NCBI GenBank assembly: GCA_032622095.1
Contig: CP136063.1
Coordinates: 217,449,982-217,513,981, forward strand
Source of the DNA: Siphonodentalium dalli
Taxonomy: Eukaryota; Mollusca; Scaphopoda; Gadilida; Siphonodentaliidae
Direction: 5' to 3'
Length of the DNA: 64,000 nucleotides
The position numbers were made by a program, and so were the translations under genes. The notes beneath the pieces were generated by a model. The model ran no database searches, had not been told where the DNA came from, and saw only the letters and a list, made by a program, of their open reading frames with translations. Shown here piece after piece: positions 1 through 11,700 of the stretch (the first letter of the stretch is position 1; each line of letters starts with the position of its first letter).

Positions 1-601
1 GCCTTGGTATTTTGTTAGCATATCTCAGTCATGTGTAGTGGCGTGTAAAAATTCCCTGTCTGGATCTAGTTTCAATGGGGTTAATAATTAATTCAGCACG
101 TGTGGTATATACTTTATACAAATCACACTTCACAAGCCTATACTGTTGGCTGTCAAATCGAAAGTGTTTGATCACTTCACGCATATGTAGACTCTCATTA
201 CCCAGGAATACAAATATAAGTGGCCCTACGTTTTAGTCCAATGCTCATTTTGATTTGTATCTTTCAATCGGCAGTTAGGCAGATGTAAAGCCTAATAATT
301 TCTAGCTAAAAAAATTCTAGATTGTCTGATATTGAATTTCTTCTATTTCAAGAATCATTCAATTATTTGAGAGATCATTGTACGACATTCGGCTGTAAAT
401 TCCTTAGAAAAAATACACTGTATTGACATAATCATGTGCAAATATACACTTACATTCTGATCGATGGAATTAAAGTTAACAATAGTGGTGTCATTTTCCT
501 AACTGGATGGTGAATTGCATAGATTCATAAAAGAAGAAAAAAATTGTTTCTAACAAAGATTTGAATGCCAACCTATGAATGTTGCAGATCAGAAGATGCC
601 C
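1..601. other. No recognised feature
   Basis: AT-rich sequence with no exon, repeat family or hairpin that I could recognise. It is either PTBP intron or upstream flank. Confidence 0.5.
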
Positions 602-751
602 TTAACCCTTTCATGACTTGAGCTTCCTGAACTTTTCCGATAACCATGTGCCAATGCATTCTCTTATATATGCGAGTCTCCCATAGGGAGAATGCACTGG
701 CACATGGTCTTTAATGCTGCACCAGCACAGCTCCCATCACGAGAGGGTTAA
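602..751 (+). mobile_element. TTAA-A MITE, internally deleted
   Basis: The ends are TTAA-CCCTTTCATGAC and a variant CATCACGAGAGGG-TTAA. Only the outer arm of each of the two internal hairpins remains; the inside was lost, leaving about 150 bp against about 260 for a full copy. Confidence 0.85.
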
Positions 752-781
752 TTTTATGATCCAAATGCCACTATTGATGCT

Positions 782-1295
782 TTAAAGGGGTACTGTACAC
801 TAAATCCGGCCATTTATGGGACCATCTCCTATTACAGTAATGCCCTAAGTAATCGACTCTTTAACTACAGCAGAATTATGGGTAACTTTTCAGGATTTAG
901 TCGGAAATATGGCTTGTTGCCATTCATCGGAAAGCTCACCCCGAGAGCTTTCCGATGAATGGCAACAAGCCATATTTCCGACTAAATCCTGAAAAGTTAC
1001 CCATAATTCTGCTGTAGTTAAAGAGTCGATTACTTGGGGCATTACTGTATACTCAACTGAATATATGCAACAAATGAATGAATTTGAGCCATGGATTAGT
1101 GCAAAACACACTCATTTACTTCATGAATCATGTAAAACAACATGGTAATAATTATAATGAAAATGAATAAATTCATTTTCATTATAATTACCTTGTTGTT
1201 TTACATCATTCATAGAGCACATGAGTGTATTTTGCACTAATCCATGGCTCAAATTCATTCATTTCTTGCTGGATTTAGTGTACAGTACCCTTTAA
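782..1295. mobile_element. TTAA-G element interrupted by a TA-D palindrome
   Basis: Inverted ends (AGGGGTACTGTACACTAAAT at 786; reverse complement minus one G before 1292) are flanked by TTAA at 782-785 and 1292-1295. A second inverted pair lies inside (about 1075-1160 against 1175-1265). A TA-D copy sits at 833-1049, so the original element was about 300 bp. This is the only copy of family G in the window. The TTAA with AGGG-type ends could fit Kolobok or piggyBac. Confidence 0.75.
833..1049. mobile_element. TA-D palindromic MITE (copy 1), nested in TTAA-G
   Basis: TA-CAGTAATGCC...GGCATTACTG-TA. The two arms of about 105 bp are near-perfect complements around a short CCCCGAG-type loop. Arm-specific changes (ctacag/ctgtag) appear in both arms. 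Confidence 0.9.
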
Positions 1296-1400
1296 GCTGA
1301 CATCAAGCCATAAATATATGCACAAACAAAAATCTTTTTTTGCTGGCATTCCGTTCAAAGCCACATGTAAAAAGTCTTTCTATGCTGAAGGGATGTATTG

Positions 1401-1645
1401 TGACTCTTTCGTACTGAATGGATTCTCTCGCCCAGTTCTAACAGTATACATTGGAATGGTCTATTCATTTAGATGGGTGATCAGGTAATAAAAGCAGATG
1501 ACAGACAAAAAAAACCCCCAGATAATACAAGAGCAGAATGATTCATATTCAAAGGGTGGGAAATGTTCTGATAATAAGTTCAACAAACGACCTGTTGTCC
1601 TAAGGCAACTACTCATCCATGAGTATTTAGTATAGAAAGGGTTAA
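1401..1645 (+). mobile_element. TTAA-C MITE (copy 1)
   Basis: A degenerate left end (actctttcgtactgaatgg) and a clear right end (TATTTAGTATAGAAAGGG-TTAA at 1642-1645). It contains the family landmarks tatacattggaatggtctat and gggaaatgttctgataataa. Confidence 0.8.
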
Positions 1646-2163
1646 ACAATTTTCAATATCATCAGTCGCTTTAGAAGGGCGCAGAAAATTGATACAGATT
1701 GACAACTTCTCCCAATCCCCAACTCTCAGATATTATTGACAAACATTTTGGATTTGGCCAAACATTGATGAACTACAGAGGCATGCATGTAAAATGACAT
1801 TCACAGTGACAGAAATTCTCAAAGATCCAGTGAAAAGATCACCATAAGGTCAAATGTAGATATTATATTATTATCCAATTTAATGGTGGCAGACGGCCTT
1901 CCTAACCTTTCTAAAAAATTATATACATAAAAGTGGTGATGTCATGTTGGGAAATATATATTTACTGTGGTATTTAAATTTTCAAACGCCCTGTTTGAAC
2001 TCCTTTTACTTGCATGTAACTCAACCTAGTGTCATGGCCGAAACAGTGGCCTGTATAGTGGTTAGCCTGCTGGACTAATAACATCATGGTCTGAAAATAT
2101 TTCTCCCTCCTGATATGCTCCTTAGGAGCGAAGGTTATAATTGGGTTCTCAGAAGTATTCATT
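1646..2163. other. No recognised feature
   Basis: Unique AT-rich sequence between two MITEs; no exon or repeat recognised. Confidence 0.5.
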
Positions 2164-2741
2164 CAAGCCTGCAAATAGCGTGTCTGTCATTTGCAGAATG
2201 AGGTCCCCAGAGGGTGAATTTAGTGATGCTATCCCGCACAGCGGGCTAGCATCACCAAATTCACCCTCTGGAGACCTCATTCTGCTTAGGCCTCATCTTC
2301 TGGGAAGCATCTATAGTATCAAATTAACATTGTTTTTAGTTTTGTTTTCCCTTCTGGGAAGTTTCTATATCCCCTAATTTGCAGAAGGTAAAATCAATAA
2401 TCGAGGTGCCCAATGGGTGATCATCACCAACTTCAACTGGGGAACTTCAATCTGATCCTAGATCTACCATAGCAGTTGTGGGCCTAAGCAGAATGAGGTA
2501 CCCAGAGGGTGAATTTAGTGATGCTAATCCGCTATGCGGGTAGCGTCACTAAGTTAACAAAATGTTACTAAAAACAATGTTAATTTGAAAGTATAAATAC
2601 TTCCCAGAAGATAAGGCTTAAGCAGAATGAGGTCCCTAGAGGGTGAGTTTGGGCATGTTAGTCCTCTGTGCAGGGTTGTGTCACTAAATTCACCCTCTGG
2701 GGGCCTCATTCTGCTAATGACAGACACTATTTCAAGGGATG
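2164..2741. mobile_element. hAT-E MITE (long form, copy 1)
   Basis: It starts CAAGCCTGCAAATAG and has a hairpin at each end built on AGAATGAGGTCCCCAGAGGG and its complement. A middle segment lies between (gggaagcatctatag...atctgatcctag). The right end is eroded (ttcaagggat). No target duplication is left. Confidence 0.82.
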
Positions 2742-3957
2742 GATAACCTGTTGGTTTAATAGTACAACTTCCCTTTGAGTTCTGATACTCTACGATCACA
2801 TCTTCAGTGCAATAACAGTCCCTGACAAACTGATTTGAGTACTAAGATGGCCTCTCATTCAAAGAGAATATGGAGACTCCTTACAGATTCCAGGAATTAG
2901 ACTTTTAACCTTTCATTAATGTTCTTCAAAACAAATTCGAGAAATGAGATTATAGTCAATGTTGTTGATGACTTTAGCGACAGATGTGGCTTTACGCCTT
3001 GGAAAAAATCGCCAAACAAATGTAAAGATAATGCGTCTGGGCTGCCAATAAAAAAAACTCGTTAGTTGGAACAGCTTTTCAAGAGAATATCGGTTATATA
3101 CCTTCATAGGAAAACCTAACGGATTTTCGATTGAACTACGCTGATATCAATTCCTGCCTGGACTTGAACTCAATTAGTTGTTTCCCCTTTTAATGTTGTA
3201 TCATAAAAGGGAGAATTGATGAGCCGCTCGGGAACTCGACAGGCTTGATGTATTCAGCGTTTCAGAAATGTTGACAAGGTTTATTTGTTGTATGCCGTGA
3301 AGTGTTTACTTTGAAGTTAGTAGTGTGGTCTATTGCATGTAATTATGCATGGTTACCCCTTGACATTGTATATCGATCGAGTGGCGAAACAAAATTCAGT
3401 CATGCTCGAAATATGTTGTGGATTTTTGGCCTGAAGAACTTCTTGTTTATGCCAGTAATAATTATGAAGTGGTTCTGCTTTCAGTTAATTTACTGCGCCC
3501 TTGGCTCCACTATGTCATGGCTGTTTTTCTCATGCAAACTGTTCTACAAAGCTTGAAAAATATGTTAGGCCTTATAAAATTAATAGATTGTTTCTCAGGG
3601 ATTATTTTTTTCAATTTGACAAGAAACTGTGACAAGTGAAATATATGAATACCGCCCATAATATTTGTATTTATTACCAAAAAATTTGTCGAGGAGGCAG
3701 GCATTTATATATAAAATATTTAGTTGAGTCTCATATATATGGGTTATTGGGGTCCTTATTATCAAATCTTCACATATTACGACTTAATCTCCAGCCATCG
3801 TGGACAATTTGACATTTTGGTGAAGATCTCCAAACTATCTCCCTTCGTGTGAATGTAATAGCACCTTCTTCCGACAACTTTCATGGCAGAGTGTTCCATT
3901 CAATGAATTACGGATGGGCAGTATTTATATATTTATTTATTTATGGAATGTCATACA
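2742..3957. other. No recognised gene or repeat family
   Basis: About 1.2 kb without family copies. A small imperfect inverted repeat (ccccttttaa / ataaaaggg) lies near 3185-3215. Several short open frames overlap on both strands and look like chance. Confidence 0.5.
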
Positions 3958-4402
3958 TACATTAATGCCCCAAATAATCGACTCCTTAACCACAGCAGAA
4001 TTATGGGTAATTTTTCAGGATTTAGTCGGAAATATGGCTTGTTGCCATTCATGTGTTGCCATTCTTAAGAAACAAACTATTTTGTTTATCCGGCCTTATG
4101 CTTGTTTACTATAATAGAAGATAAATCAGTCTTTCTTCCTTGATACAAATTACATTTCTTTTCGTGTTAACTCTTCTAGACTGAATGGATTATACTGCTT
4201 TTTTTAACCCTTTCTATGCTAAATCGATTCTCCCATTCAGTTATAAAAGTATTCATTGGAATGGCCTATTATTTATCTTGAGGGGTTTTCAAGAAAAATA
4301 AGCAGATGACAGATTTACTGCAGGGAAATGTTCAGACTAAATCGTGAAAAGTTACCCATAATTCTGCTGTTTAAGGAGTCGATTATTTAGGGCATTACTG
4401 TA
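3958..4402. mobile_element. TA-D halves separated by a partial TTAA-C: chimeric copy
   Basis: The left half of TA-D (3958-4055) and the right half (4336-4402, ending CATTACTG-TA) flank about 280 bp. That middle carries TTAA-CCCTTTCTATGC (4204) and the left half of TTAA-C, which runs directly into TA-D sequence near 4336. The right end of C is missing, so an insertion followed by deletion across the junction is likely. Confidence 0.75.
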
Positions 4403-5180
4403 GCTGGAATAGAGATTCATGACATGATATATGTAAAATGATGAGTCATCTATTCTATCCCTGTAAGTAAAAAGTGGGTACAAAAATTAGCTGTTTAATC
4501 AAATTTATATTTCCATATGAATATTCTTGACTCAGACGTATAGTATATGATAATTCTATTCAGGAAGCATCATTGAATTAAATTCTTTTGTAAATTTAGC
4601 AGTGCAGCAAGATTATATCTAATATCTAGTAGCGCTATTGAACAAACTATCAAAGATCAGTGTGTTTGTCTGCATCGTCTCTTTTGTCAGTGTGAGCTTC
4701 ATATTTTTTTTTAGATCCATTACGTTGCCAATTCATTTAATAGAGCCAATTGGGATTACCATATATGCTTTAGAAATAGCCAAAATAATAGTCAAATTCC
4801 AATGACAGGTGGTGTTTTATTTCGGCCCTATGCAATGATGATAGAAGGATTTTTGGTTATGTATCTCACATAGGCGGGGATATAGAAATGGGCTCCGTCT
4901 GTGAGTCAGTCCGTCAATCACAACTTTTTGGGGTTCAGATGCCAGGTGGGAACAACACTTGAAATTGGTGAACTGATTGTTTAAATCACTCACTTGACAC
5001 ATACTATTCATTTCTAGATCAAATGCTGATGTTAATATACTGAACAAAAGTCATTCCATCATGCAATATTTATCCCTGGTTGAAATTGACTTATCCATTA
5101 AAATTTGGCAGGGAGGGAATGACATCCCATTTTCAGGAATCCAGGAAGTTTCCTCATTGCTGGCTCTACCGGCTGCACTA
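4403..5180. other. No recognised feature
   Basis: No exon seen. A short patch at 4893-4932 (gtcagtccgtcaatcacaac) has the look of a low-copy dispersed repeat also seen near 8810 and 58385. Confidence 0.4.
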
Positions 5181-5467
5181 TTAACCCTTTCAGTGCCAAG
5201 TCCGATTTTTGTATCAACCCATATTTCCTTGATAATTTTTCAAATTTATTGATTATAATAATGTGATACATTGATGGAAAGAGCTCATAGGGATCCTCAC
5301 ATATATAAGAGAATGCATTGGCCTAAAAAATATTTACCATGACCTTGTAAGCCAGTGCATTCTCTTAAATATGTGAAGCTCCATGTGGGAAACTCATATA
5401 TAAGAGAATGCACTGGCACAGGATCTTTAATGCTGCACCAGTGCAGCTCCCATTATGAAAGGGTTAA
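5181..5467 (+). mobile_element. Chimeric TTAA element: H-type left end, A-type right end
   Basis: The left end (TTAA, then CCCTTTCAGTGCCAAGTCCG) matches family H at 28643. From the hairpins onward it is TTAA-A, ending GCTCCCATTATGAAAGGG-TTAA. Both termini and both TTAA sites are intact, so the hybrid may have moved as a unit. Confidence 0.8.
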
Positions 5468-5530
5468 TCATTTCTCCGATGACTTTTTCCCAGGTAAATT
5501 GAGGCATACCATGACTTGTCAAATATTGTC

Positions 5531-5767
5531 CTAACAATATTTACCTTTCAAGACCTTGTAAGCCAGTACATATGGGATACTCACATATATAAGATAAAAT
5601 GCACTAGTAAAGGATATGTTGTATGTCACAGAGTTCGCAAATTTACAGAAATCCACCTGCTTGGGTAAAAAAAAATCAATTTCTCAGTCACTCGCATATA
5701 AAAGTGAATACACTGGCACAGGATCTTTAAAGCTGCACCAGGACAGCTCCCGGCATGAAAGGGTTAA
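5531..5767 (+). mobile_element. TTAA-A right half, degenerate
   Basis: It starts near ctaacaatatttacc and ends CGGCATGAAAGGG-TTAA (5764-5767). About 80 bp of foreign or diverged sequence (5607-5690) interrupts the second hairpin. Confidence 0.65.
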
Positions 5768-6094
5768 GTGCACACATGGAATTGATGGACATTTTATTAC
5801 AGATAATTTCCTCTCAGATGGCCAGACATCAGCAGACTTTTAGTGTTGGCTCATTGATTCTATTTATCAGTGACAATCCCATTCCCTTGTTTACAATTTC
5901 TGGTAATGCTTACGTGTCAAGTCACCAGACTGTTTTAAGCTTCCTTAATATCCGCTGAAGTCATTCTGATCAGAAGTGAAGGTGATGCATGATGCCCTTG
6001 CACTGTTGACGGCAATTAAACTGGGAAGACACCTAGCTTGTTAAATGTTACTCATCCCCTCAAAATTAATCGAGGCAATCCCATGGAATTTTGT
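5768..6094. other. No recognised feature
   Basis: Unique sequence between MITEs; nothing recognised. Confidence 0.4.
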
Positions 6095-6318
6095 TTAAAC
6101 CTTTCTTTACTACATGGGTTTTCCCACCGAGTTATAAAATTATATATTGGAATGGACTATCATTAATTTGGAGGGGTGTCCAGGAAAAATTAGCAGACGG
6201 CAGATATACAAAAATATAATACAAGTGCAGAAGGTTTACTATCCATTGGTGGGAAATGTTTAAAATAATACAATGGGAAAACTACTTGTCAATGAGCATT
6301 TGGTATAGAAAAGGTTAT
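6095..6318 (+). mobile_element. TTAA-C MITE (copy 3)
   Basis: TTAA at 6095-6098, then acctttctttactacatgg; the right end is aaaaggttata. The middle of the palindromic segment (acgacc/ggtcgt) is deleted, and the ends are diverged, so this is an old copy. Confidence 0.78.
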
Positions 6319-6564
6319 AGACAAAAAACTTAAGAGATGTCAAACATTAATTTTCTGATATAACTTGATGAAAAATTGGTAGATCCTGGTAGACCAATAA
6401 AAATAATGATTTAAAAAATCATGAACCTATGCTATAAAATGCTATAAAATGTTTTATTGTATTGTGGATAGTTTGTGTCTGCAAAAATATTAATATTCCC
6501 AAAAGAGTCAGTGGACTAAACTGTATGCTACAACCAATATTAATTTGCCCATGTCTGGCCCTAC

Positions 6565-6824
6565 TTAACCCTTTCATGATGGGGAGCTGCGCTTGTGCGC
6601 ATTAAAGATCAGGTGCCAGTGCATTCTCTTATATTTGCGAGTCTCCATATATAGTGAGCCTCACATATATAAGAGAATACACTGGTTTAAAATGTAAATA
6701 TTGTTTGGCCAATGCATTCTCTTATATATGCGAGGTGCCCTAAGGGCGACTCGCATATATAAGAAAATGCATTGGCACAGGGTTTTCGCAAAATTTCAGG
6801 AAGCTCCAGTCATGGAAGGGTTAA
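6565..6824 (-). mobile_element. TTAA-A MITE, reverse orientation
   Basis: TTAA-CCCTTTCATGATGGGGAGC on the left and GCTCCAGTCATGGAAGGG-TTAA on the right, with two hairpins built on CATTCTCTTATATATGCGAG. A full-length copy. Confidence 0.88.
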
Positions 6825-7793
6825 TGGGTACTGATCCACCTAAGATATTTTTAAAATGATTAACTGGAGACAGTTGGAAAATTTTCTTTAAAAATTAATA
6901 CAGTACTTATGTTGTAGTCTTCATTATAGTACCAGTAATTAATGAACAGCTGATACTGAACCAATGCCTCATGTATTCTGACAACATTATATACAACCCT
7001 AATCATCTATGTGGGCCTTATTGCATTTAATTTATTATTTCAAAGGGCTAATTTATATCCTTCGTAATAATACCAGTGCTAAATGTATTGGGAGGAGTAA
7101 TGTGTGCTGCAGTCATAGTGTTCATAATAGTACAAGTACTCAATGTAATTAGAGTAACAGCAATAATCGGTGCGGTCCTCATTGCATTTGAGGAACAATA
7201 GTACCCAAGTCCCGAAATCAGTGCGTCGTAATAAAGAAGACTGGCAGCTAATAATCTAATAGTCTTCTCCGACATCTTGTCTGGGAACTGGTCTATCTAC
7301 AGGTACAACGTCAAATTGTCCATTACAGAAAAGACAACTGTCAGAGTCATGGTCGTTCTTGCCCTCAATTCAGTGGAGAATGTAATGTCAGTGCGTCATT
7401 CAGTACTAAACCTCTCGATACCACATGCTGCCGCTTTGATGACAACTAATTACAAGGGGACACTGGACTATTTCCTAACTCGTAATTGGGTTTTTTTTTT
7501 TTTCCCCTGCTCATCAATGTTTGAGATTGGCTGGGACGCTCCCATGCAGTGTATCATACACAATCACTTTATTCCTCTTCGTTCCATTGATCGACATCTT
7601 AGCTCACTTTTCTCATCCACAAGGTCTCATAGGAGTTCTGCACTTAGTCGTGAACAAATTCTCATTTCATACGAGATGAATTACTTTGATTGAAGGAATT
7701 TTTTGTTCAATCAGCCCACCACTGAAACATGTATAATGTTGCATATTTTTGTTCGCTGAAAATAGCCGTCTCAATTTTCCATTAAGTGCAGTA
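6825..7793. other. No recognised gene; imperfect internal repeats
   Basis: Around 7058-7150, two imperfect copies of about 70 bp share aatagtac/aataccag and aatgtatt motifs. Open frames at 7048-7275 (-) and 7277-7693 (+) have no recognisable domain, no splice context and no neighbour support. Confidence 0.4.
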
Positions 7794-8022
7794 TTAGCCC
7801 TTTCATGACGGGATCTGCATTGGTTCAGCATTAAAGATTCCTGTGCCAGTGCATTCTCTTATATATGCGAGTCTCCCATATGGAGCCTTGTATATATAAG
7901 AGATGCACTGGCTTGCAAGGAAAGTGTGTTAGGCCAATGCATTCTCTTATATATGCGAGGCTCCCAATGGGGGACTTGCATATATAAGAGAATGTGGCAC
8001 AGGGTTTTCATGCAAGGGTTAA
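7794..8022 (-). mobile_element. TTAA-A MITE, reverse orientation, right end shortened
   Basis: TTAG-CCCTTTCATGACGGG on the left; the right end keeps only gcaagggttaa after a deletion that removed the aatttcaggaagctcc segment. Both hairpins are present; the second lost part of its right arm. Confidence 0.82.
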
Positions 8023-8578
8023 AAGTAGTGATGCTTCTGGAAGTGTTGCCTCGGGATGAATGGAATTTATAATATCAGTGAACTTTTAGTCTCTTTCTCC
8101 ACACAAATACATTCCTGTTAGACTGTACTGGCTCTAGTAAATGTACAAATAGTCTGTGCTAGCAGTGAAAGCACCCACTTGACTCAAATGCTCATCAGTC
8201 GAATATCTGTCAGGTTGTATTCATTCATCTGTCAGTGAAGTCAACAATTATCATACTTACTGAGGATTTTTTCACTCAGTACATTTGTGGTCTATTCTTA
8301 CATCTCTGGGATGTTTAGATAATATAGGCAGACCACAAGCAATGACACACCATATGGATTCCCATTAATTCATTTATAGGAGAAATATTTTTGTCAGATT
8401 TGAATTCGCGAATTCTAAGTGCGCGAATTTTGAATTGAGCAAAAAAATTATAACTGTGCAAAGTGACTCAACTGTCTTATCATACCTATTTACTATCTCT
8501 ATCTTCATGCCACAAAATTGTCCAGAATGTTAGAAATTATACAGATTCCCTGTAACGCAATTGTTGTTTTTATTTCAG
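8023..8578. other. Intron before first visible PTBP exon
   Basis: No repeat family recognised. It ends with the acceptor tatttcag at 8578. Confidence 0.6.
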
Positions 8579-8725
8579 GCCTTCTTAGAGTTCATCGATG
8601 AGCATGCAGCTAACACAATGCTGAGTTACTATCAAACATCAACGCCCATGATCCGAGGCAAAGCTGTGTTTCTACAGTATTCAAATCACAAAGAACTCAA
8701 AACAGATGCATCACGGTCATACCAG
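8579..8725 (+). CDS. PTBP: PTBP exon: second half of RRM1
   Basis: The exon is 49 codons, phase 0 at both ends, with acceptor tatttcag and donor gtacat. It starts at RNP1 ([15 protein letters not shown]) and runs through strand beta-4 and the loop after it ([13 protein letters not shown]), which matches the vertebrate PTB RRM1 closely. The 5' partner exon encoding RNP2 should end in phase 0 and was not found upstream in this window. Confidence 0.95.
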
Positions 8726-11700
8726 GTACATACAGTAACTACACCCCACATCCCAGGCTCCCCCAACTTTACTACGTATGTGCAGTAACTAATTACTAAT
8801 TTCATGTGTTTGGTCGTCCATCTGTCTGTGTGTTCAGATATCGCCATCATATCGGTTATCGGATCATCATCTGGACATTCACCATCTGGAGTGCTTTTAG
8901 GATAATATCCATTGATGTGCTCGAACATTTTTCAATAACTTGAATAATCATCACTTTAGACCTCTTTTGATACGTCTAGGACGAATGATGTATTACCATT
9001 GTACACAAAGGCATTTTTGTAATGAATTTTGTGAAATGGTAAAACGGTCATAAATTCCAGTGTTTATTTTTATAATTGTCGGATGTTCCACTTTCACATG
9101 CAATGCTGTTTCTATATTCGACCCCTTAACCACAGCAGAATTATGGGTAACTTTTCAGGATTTAGTCGGAAATATGGCTTGTTGCCATTCATCGGAAAGC
9201 TCTCGGGAACAAGCCTTATTTCTGACTAAATCCTGAAAAGTTACCCATAATTCTGCTGTGGTTAAGGGGACGATTTGTTCCAACAGAAATCAACCCTTTG
9301 GAGTGCAATGATCCTACTAAAGATGTACAGCTTAGTAGATTAAAGTGCAGAGATTAGGAAGGTTTCACCATTACACCTGCAATATCAAACATTTTATTAC
9401 AGATATTTTCTTATGTCTTCTAGATAATGGGTACCAAAATGATAATCATAGTAATAATGACCTCTTTGAAGTACTGCCTCACTACTTGTAAATGCATTTA
9501 TTCATTCACACTGCATTGATTGTTCTCTAAATGTACTGAGTAATGACATCCACAGATATGTGTACTTATCCCTTGTGCCTCAAGTACATCTGTACTCATG
9601 GTGACTTATATGTTCTCATATAGCCTCATGATAGTCTATTGTATGTGTAGTCATTTGTCATTTCCTGTTCACATGTTACTCCCATGTGAAAATTTCTATC
9701 TTGCCATGTTGTGAAAATAAATTGTTTATACCATGTCAAATTTCCATGGTTTTTCTTTAGAAAAATAATTTTTTTTCTTCTCAAACTCAAGGCTGGCTTG
9801 TATGTTATTAACAAATTGGTTCTTGAAGGAATTGGTGTTGTCGACTTACTATGAGTGGCTATGAATTGAACTAATAACAAGAGAGGGAAGACTTAAGTCT
9901 AATGCATTCTCTAATTAAGTAGAGACGCTGAATTCTTCACACAAAGTAGATATTATTAAGGACATATTGAGCATTTGTTAAGGAGACCAGATGGAGGGGG
10001 ATTAAGAACGTTAAGTCATTTCTGATTTAGGCCTAGTCCTGACCTCAGGCCCTCCTAATTTTATCGACCACAGTGAAGAACAAAAATAAACACAAAGACC
10101 GAAACGAACATCAAGTTTATCAATCTCAGAAACCTTAGCCTATATGGTAAGACAACTGTTGTAAAGACACTGGCCTTGCCTATGTTAGCACACTGTTTCT
10201 CAGTTATACCTTCACCCTCTCAAGAGGTGTCTGAAAAATTAAAAAAAGTTATTTTCAAATTTTTATGGTCGGGAAAGCCAGACAAAATTAAAAGAAACGT
10301 AATGATAAACAACTGGGAAAATGGGGCAATAAAATTCCCCCACATTGACTCATTTTATAAAGCATTAAAGATGACTTGGATTAAAAAAAATTTAGACCCA
10401 CAGACAGAAGCTGGTTGGAAAACATTACTGGTAGATGACCTAGAAACTTTCGGTGGCCACAAAATATGGAACCTTCATAAAGAAGGGCTTAAGATGTTGA
10501 GTAACACACTAAATCCATTCTGGAAGGATGTGATAAATGAATGGTCCAGTTTGGATAAAAATATTACCATAACCCCAGAAGAAGAGATATTAAAAGAACC
10601 ACTATATTATAATCAAAACATATTGGTGAATCAAAAAATGTTCTTACCCAACAGAAGGGCCCTGTGCCAATGCATTCTCTTATATATGCGAGTCGACCAT
10701 AGGTCGCCTCGCATATATAAGAGAATGCATTGGCTTAACACATTAAAAATTATAAAATTGTTAAAGAATGTAAGAAAAAATGGTAAAAAGTGTTAAAAAA
10801 AGATTTGTTTTAGGCCAATGCATTCTCTTATATATGCGAGGCGACCTATGGTCGACTCGCATATATAAGAGAATGCATTGGCACAGGCCATAACTGTAAC
10901 TATCACAATGTGGTCAAGGAGCCGGTTCCAATGATATCCATATGTGTATGGTTCTATTGAGACAGACCGAAGATATTTTAGGCTGTTGAAGCTTTATTTG
11001 GCCGGTTGTGGCCGGTTTGTTGGGTAAAGGGTTAATAAAACATGGATTAAAAAAGGTATATACTTTTTAAACGATCTTATTGAAGAAAACTCAGGACTAC
11101 TGGAATACGAGAGTTTCTGTAAAAAATATGATATAAAAACTCCCTTCACCACCTATAATGGGTTACTTGCAGCATTACCAGCTTCCTGGAAGCAATATGC
11201 TAGAAGAAACCGGGCTCTTAGCACCGTGACCACACAAAATATAGATATGTTAAATAAATCTGAAAAGACCTGTAGGACTTTCTATCCAATATTCTTAGAG
11301 CAATACTCTAAACCCCCAGATATATCTAAAAAAAAATGGGAAGACAGATTAGAGATAAATTTCACGATAGATGAATGGAAAAGAAACTACACAAAAACTA
11401 GTAAAATTACAAATGACACAGATCTATTGTCTTTTCAGTTTAAAATAAATCATAACATTTTATATACTAACACAAAGCTCTACAAATGTAATTTGTCAGA
11501 AACAGAAATATGTCATCTTTGCCATACAGGAAGAGAAACGATTCTACATCTATTTGATGAATGTCCAGTGACAAAATCAATTTTATTAAATTTTCGACAG
11601 TTATTGAACAATAGGTGTGATCTAACCTTTGAAATACTCCCTGAAAAAATAATTTTTGGAACAGACATTATTACAGGAAATGAAGTAGATGACAACTTAA

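Noticed and set aside
7048-7693. 75-codon (-) and 138-codon (+) open frames
   Set aside because: No recognised domain and no splice or neighbour support. Local repeats explain the hydrophobic look of both strands. A Cys-containing tail on the - strand (CLFCNGQFDVV) was too short to assign.
10680-10796. Recurring peptide [16 protein letters not shown] in many open frames
   Set aside because: It is the translation of the TTAA-B hairpin and appears wherever that MITE occurs, in either orientation. It is not a protein family.
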